Of a DNA stretch of 13,377 nt, positions 13,206 to 13,377 are shown one piece after another (within the stretch, counting starts at the first letter, position 1; each line of letters starts with the position of its first letter). The stretch comes from JAUZQZ01 sp964624255 (GTDB taxonomy: Bacteria > Pseudomonadota > Zetaproteobacteria > Mariprofundales > Mariprofundaceae). Where the stretch lies: assembly GCA_964624255.1 (NCBI GenBank), contig CAZUWV010000041.1, positions 1 to 13,377 on the forward strand. The letters are read 5' to 3'. Both the position numbers and the translations under genes were made by a program. The notes under the pieces were generated by a model. It did not search any database, had not been told where the DNA came from, and worked only from the letters and a program-made list of their open reading frames with translations.

Positions 13206-13377
13206 GAAAACGTCAACCAAGACACAAACCAGAAGAGAATTAAGGGTGAACCATTTACATACGAAATCATCGCAAACCTGGCTGAGAATTCAAGGGTCGC
13301 TGTTTCCGTAGCTGCGGAAGAGCTGGGGCCATTGAGTAAGAAGCAACGGCAATTGATTACGATACTTGAGGTTGTTC
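13206..13377 (+). CDS. Partial transposase-like reading frame, 5' part only
   Basis: The only likely plus-strand gene. The frame is open from just after TAG (13203-13205) to the window edge. The part from about 13245 reads GEPFTYEIIANLAENSR, then VAVSVAAEELGPLSKKQRQL and ITILEVV. The block GPLSKKQRQLITILEVV resembles the N-terminus of DUF772/IS1182-IS5 type transposases, from memory. No ATG or GTG opens this frame at a sensible place; ATT (13239) or a downstream TTG are the only candidates, so it may be decayed or start unusually. The frame of a GTG at 13247 stops early. The assignment is tentative and needs the adjacent sequence. Confidence 0.4.

Noticed and set aside
13054..13311. Plus-strand frame of 85 codons
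   Set aside because: It begins inside repeat copy E and runs in a different frame from the transposase-like one; there are no protein features.

Overview
The window looks like a chromosomal segment of a proteobacterium. The evidence is the gene order pcm – yqaA – nlpD – rpoS plus ihfA – merR-type regulator – tRNA-Pro, both familiar in Beta- and Gammaproteobacteria. GC content appears to be near 50 %. A betaproteobacterium of the Nitrosomonadales type is my best guess, but only a guess. Every complete protein gene reads on the minus strand, so the layout below runs from high to low coordinates.

Right part (13377 to about 12090): a partial transposase-like reading frame at the window edge, a copy (E) of a short dispersed inverted-repeat element, a good sigma-70 type promoter, ihfA, and a MerR-type regulator whose start codon overlaps the ihfA stop. 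tRNA-Pro(GGG) follows.

Middle part (11953 to 6087): pcm, an intergenic gap with two strong hairpins and a half copy (D) of the repeat, then a tight run of yqaA (DedA family), nlpD, rpoS, apt, an OmpR-type response regulator and its histidine kinase. rpoS and apt overlap by 3 bases and the kinase GTG directly follows the regulator stop, so the stress sigma factor, an adenine salvage enzyme and a two-component system appear to share one transcription unit.

Left part (5980 to 1): an accessory acid-stress region divided by repeat copies. Copy C, a YfdX-family exported protein with its own terminator, and copy B come first. Then comes an operon of gadC (glutamate/GABA antiporter), gadB (glutamate decarboxylase), an unknown exported helical protein and a second OmpR-type regulator with no kinase beside it, and finally copy A.

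GadB and GadC consume cytoplasmic protons by decarboxylating glutamate and exchanging it for GABA. YfdX and gad genes belong to the acid response controlled by EvgA and RpoS in E. coli. Here the structural genes, two response regulators, one kinase and rpoS lie within 10 kb. The most interesting signal is this clustering of an acid-resistance module between members of one short palindromic-ended repeat family, together with a GadC that lacks the C-terminal pH plug.
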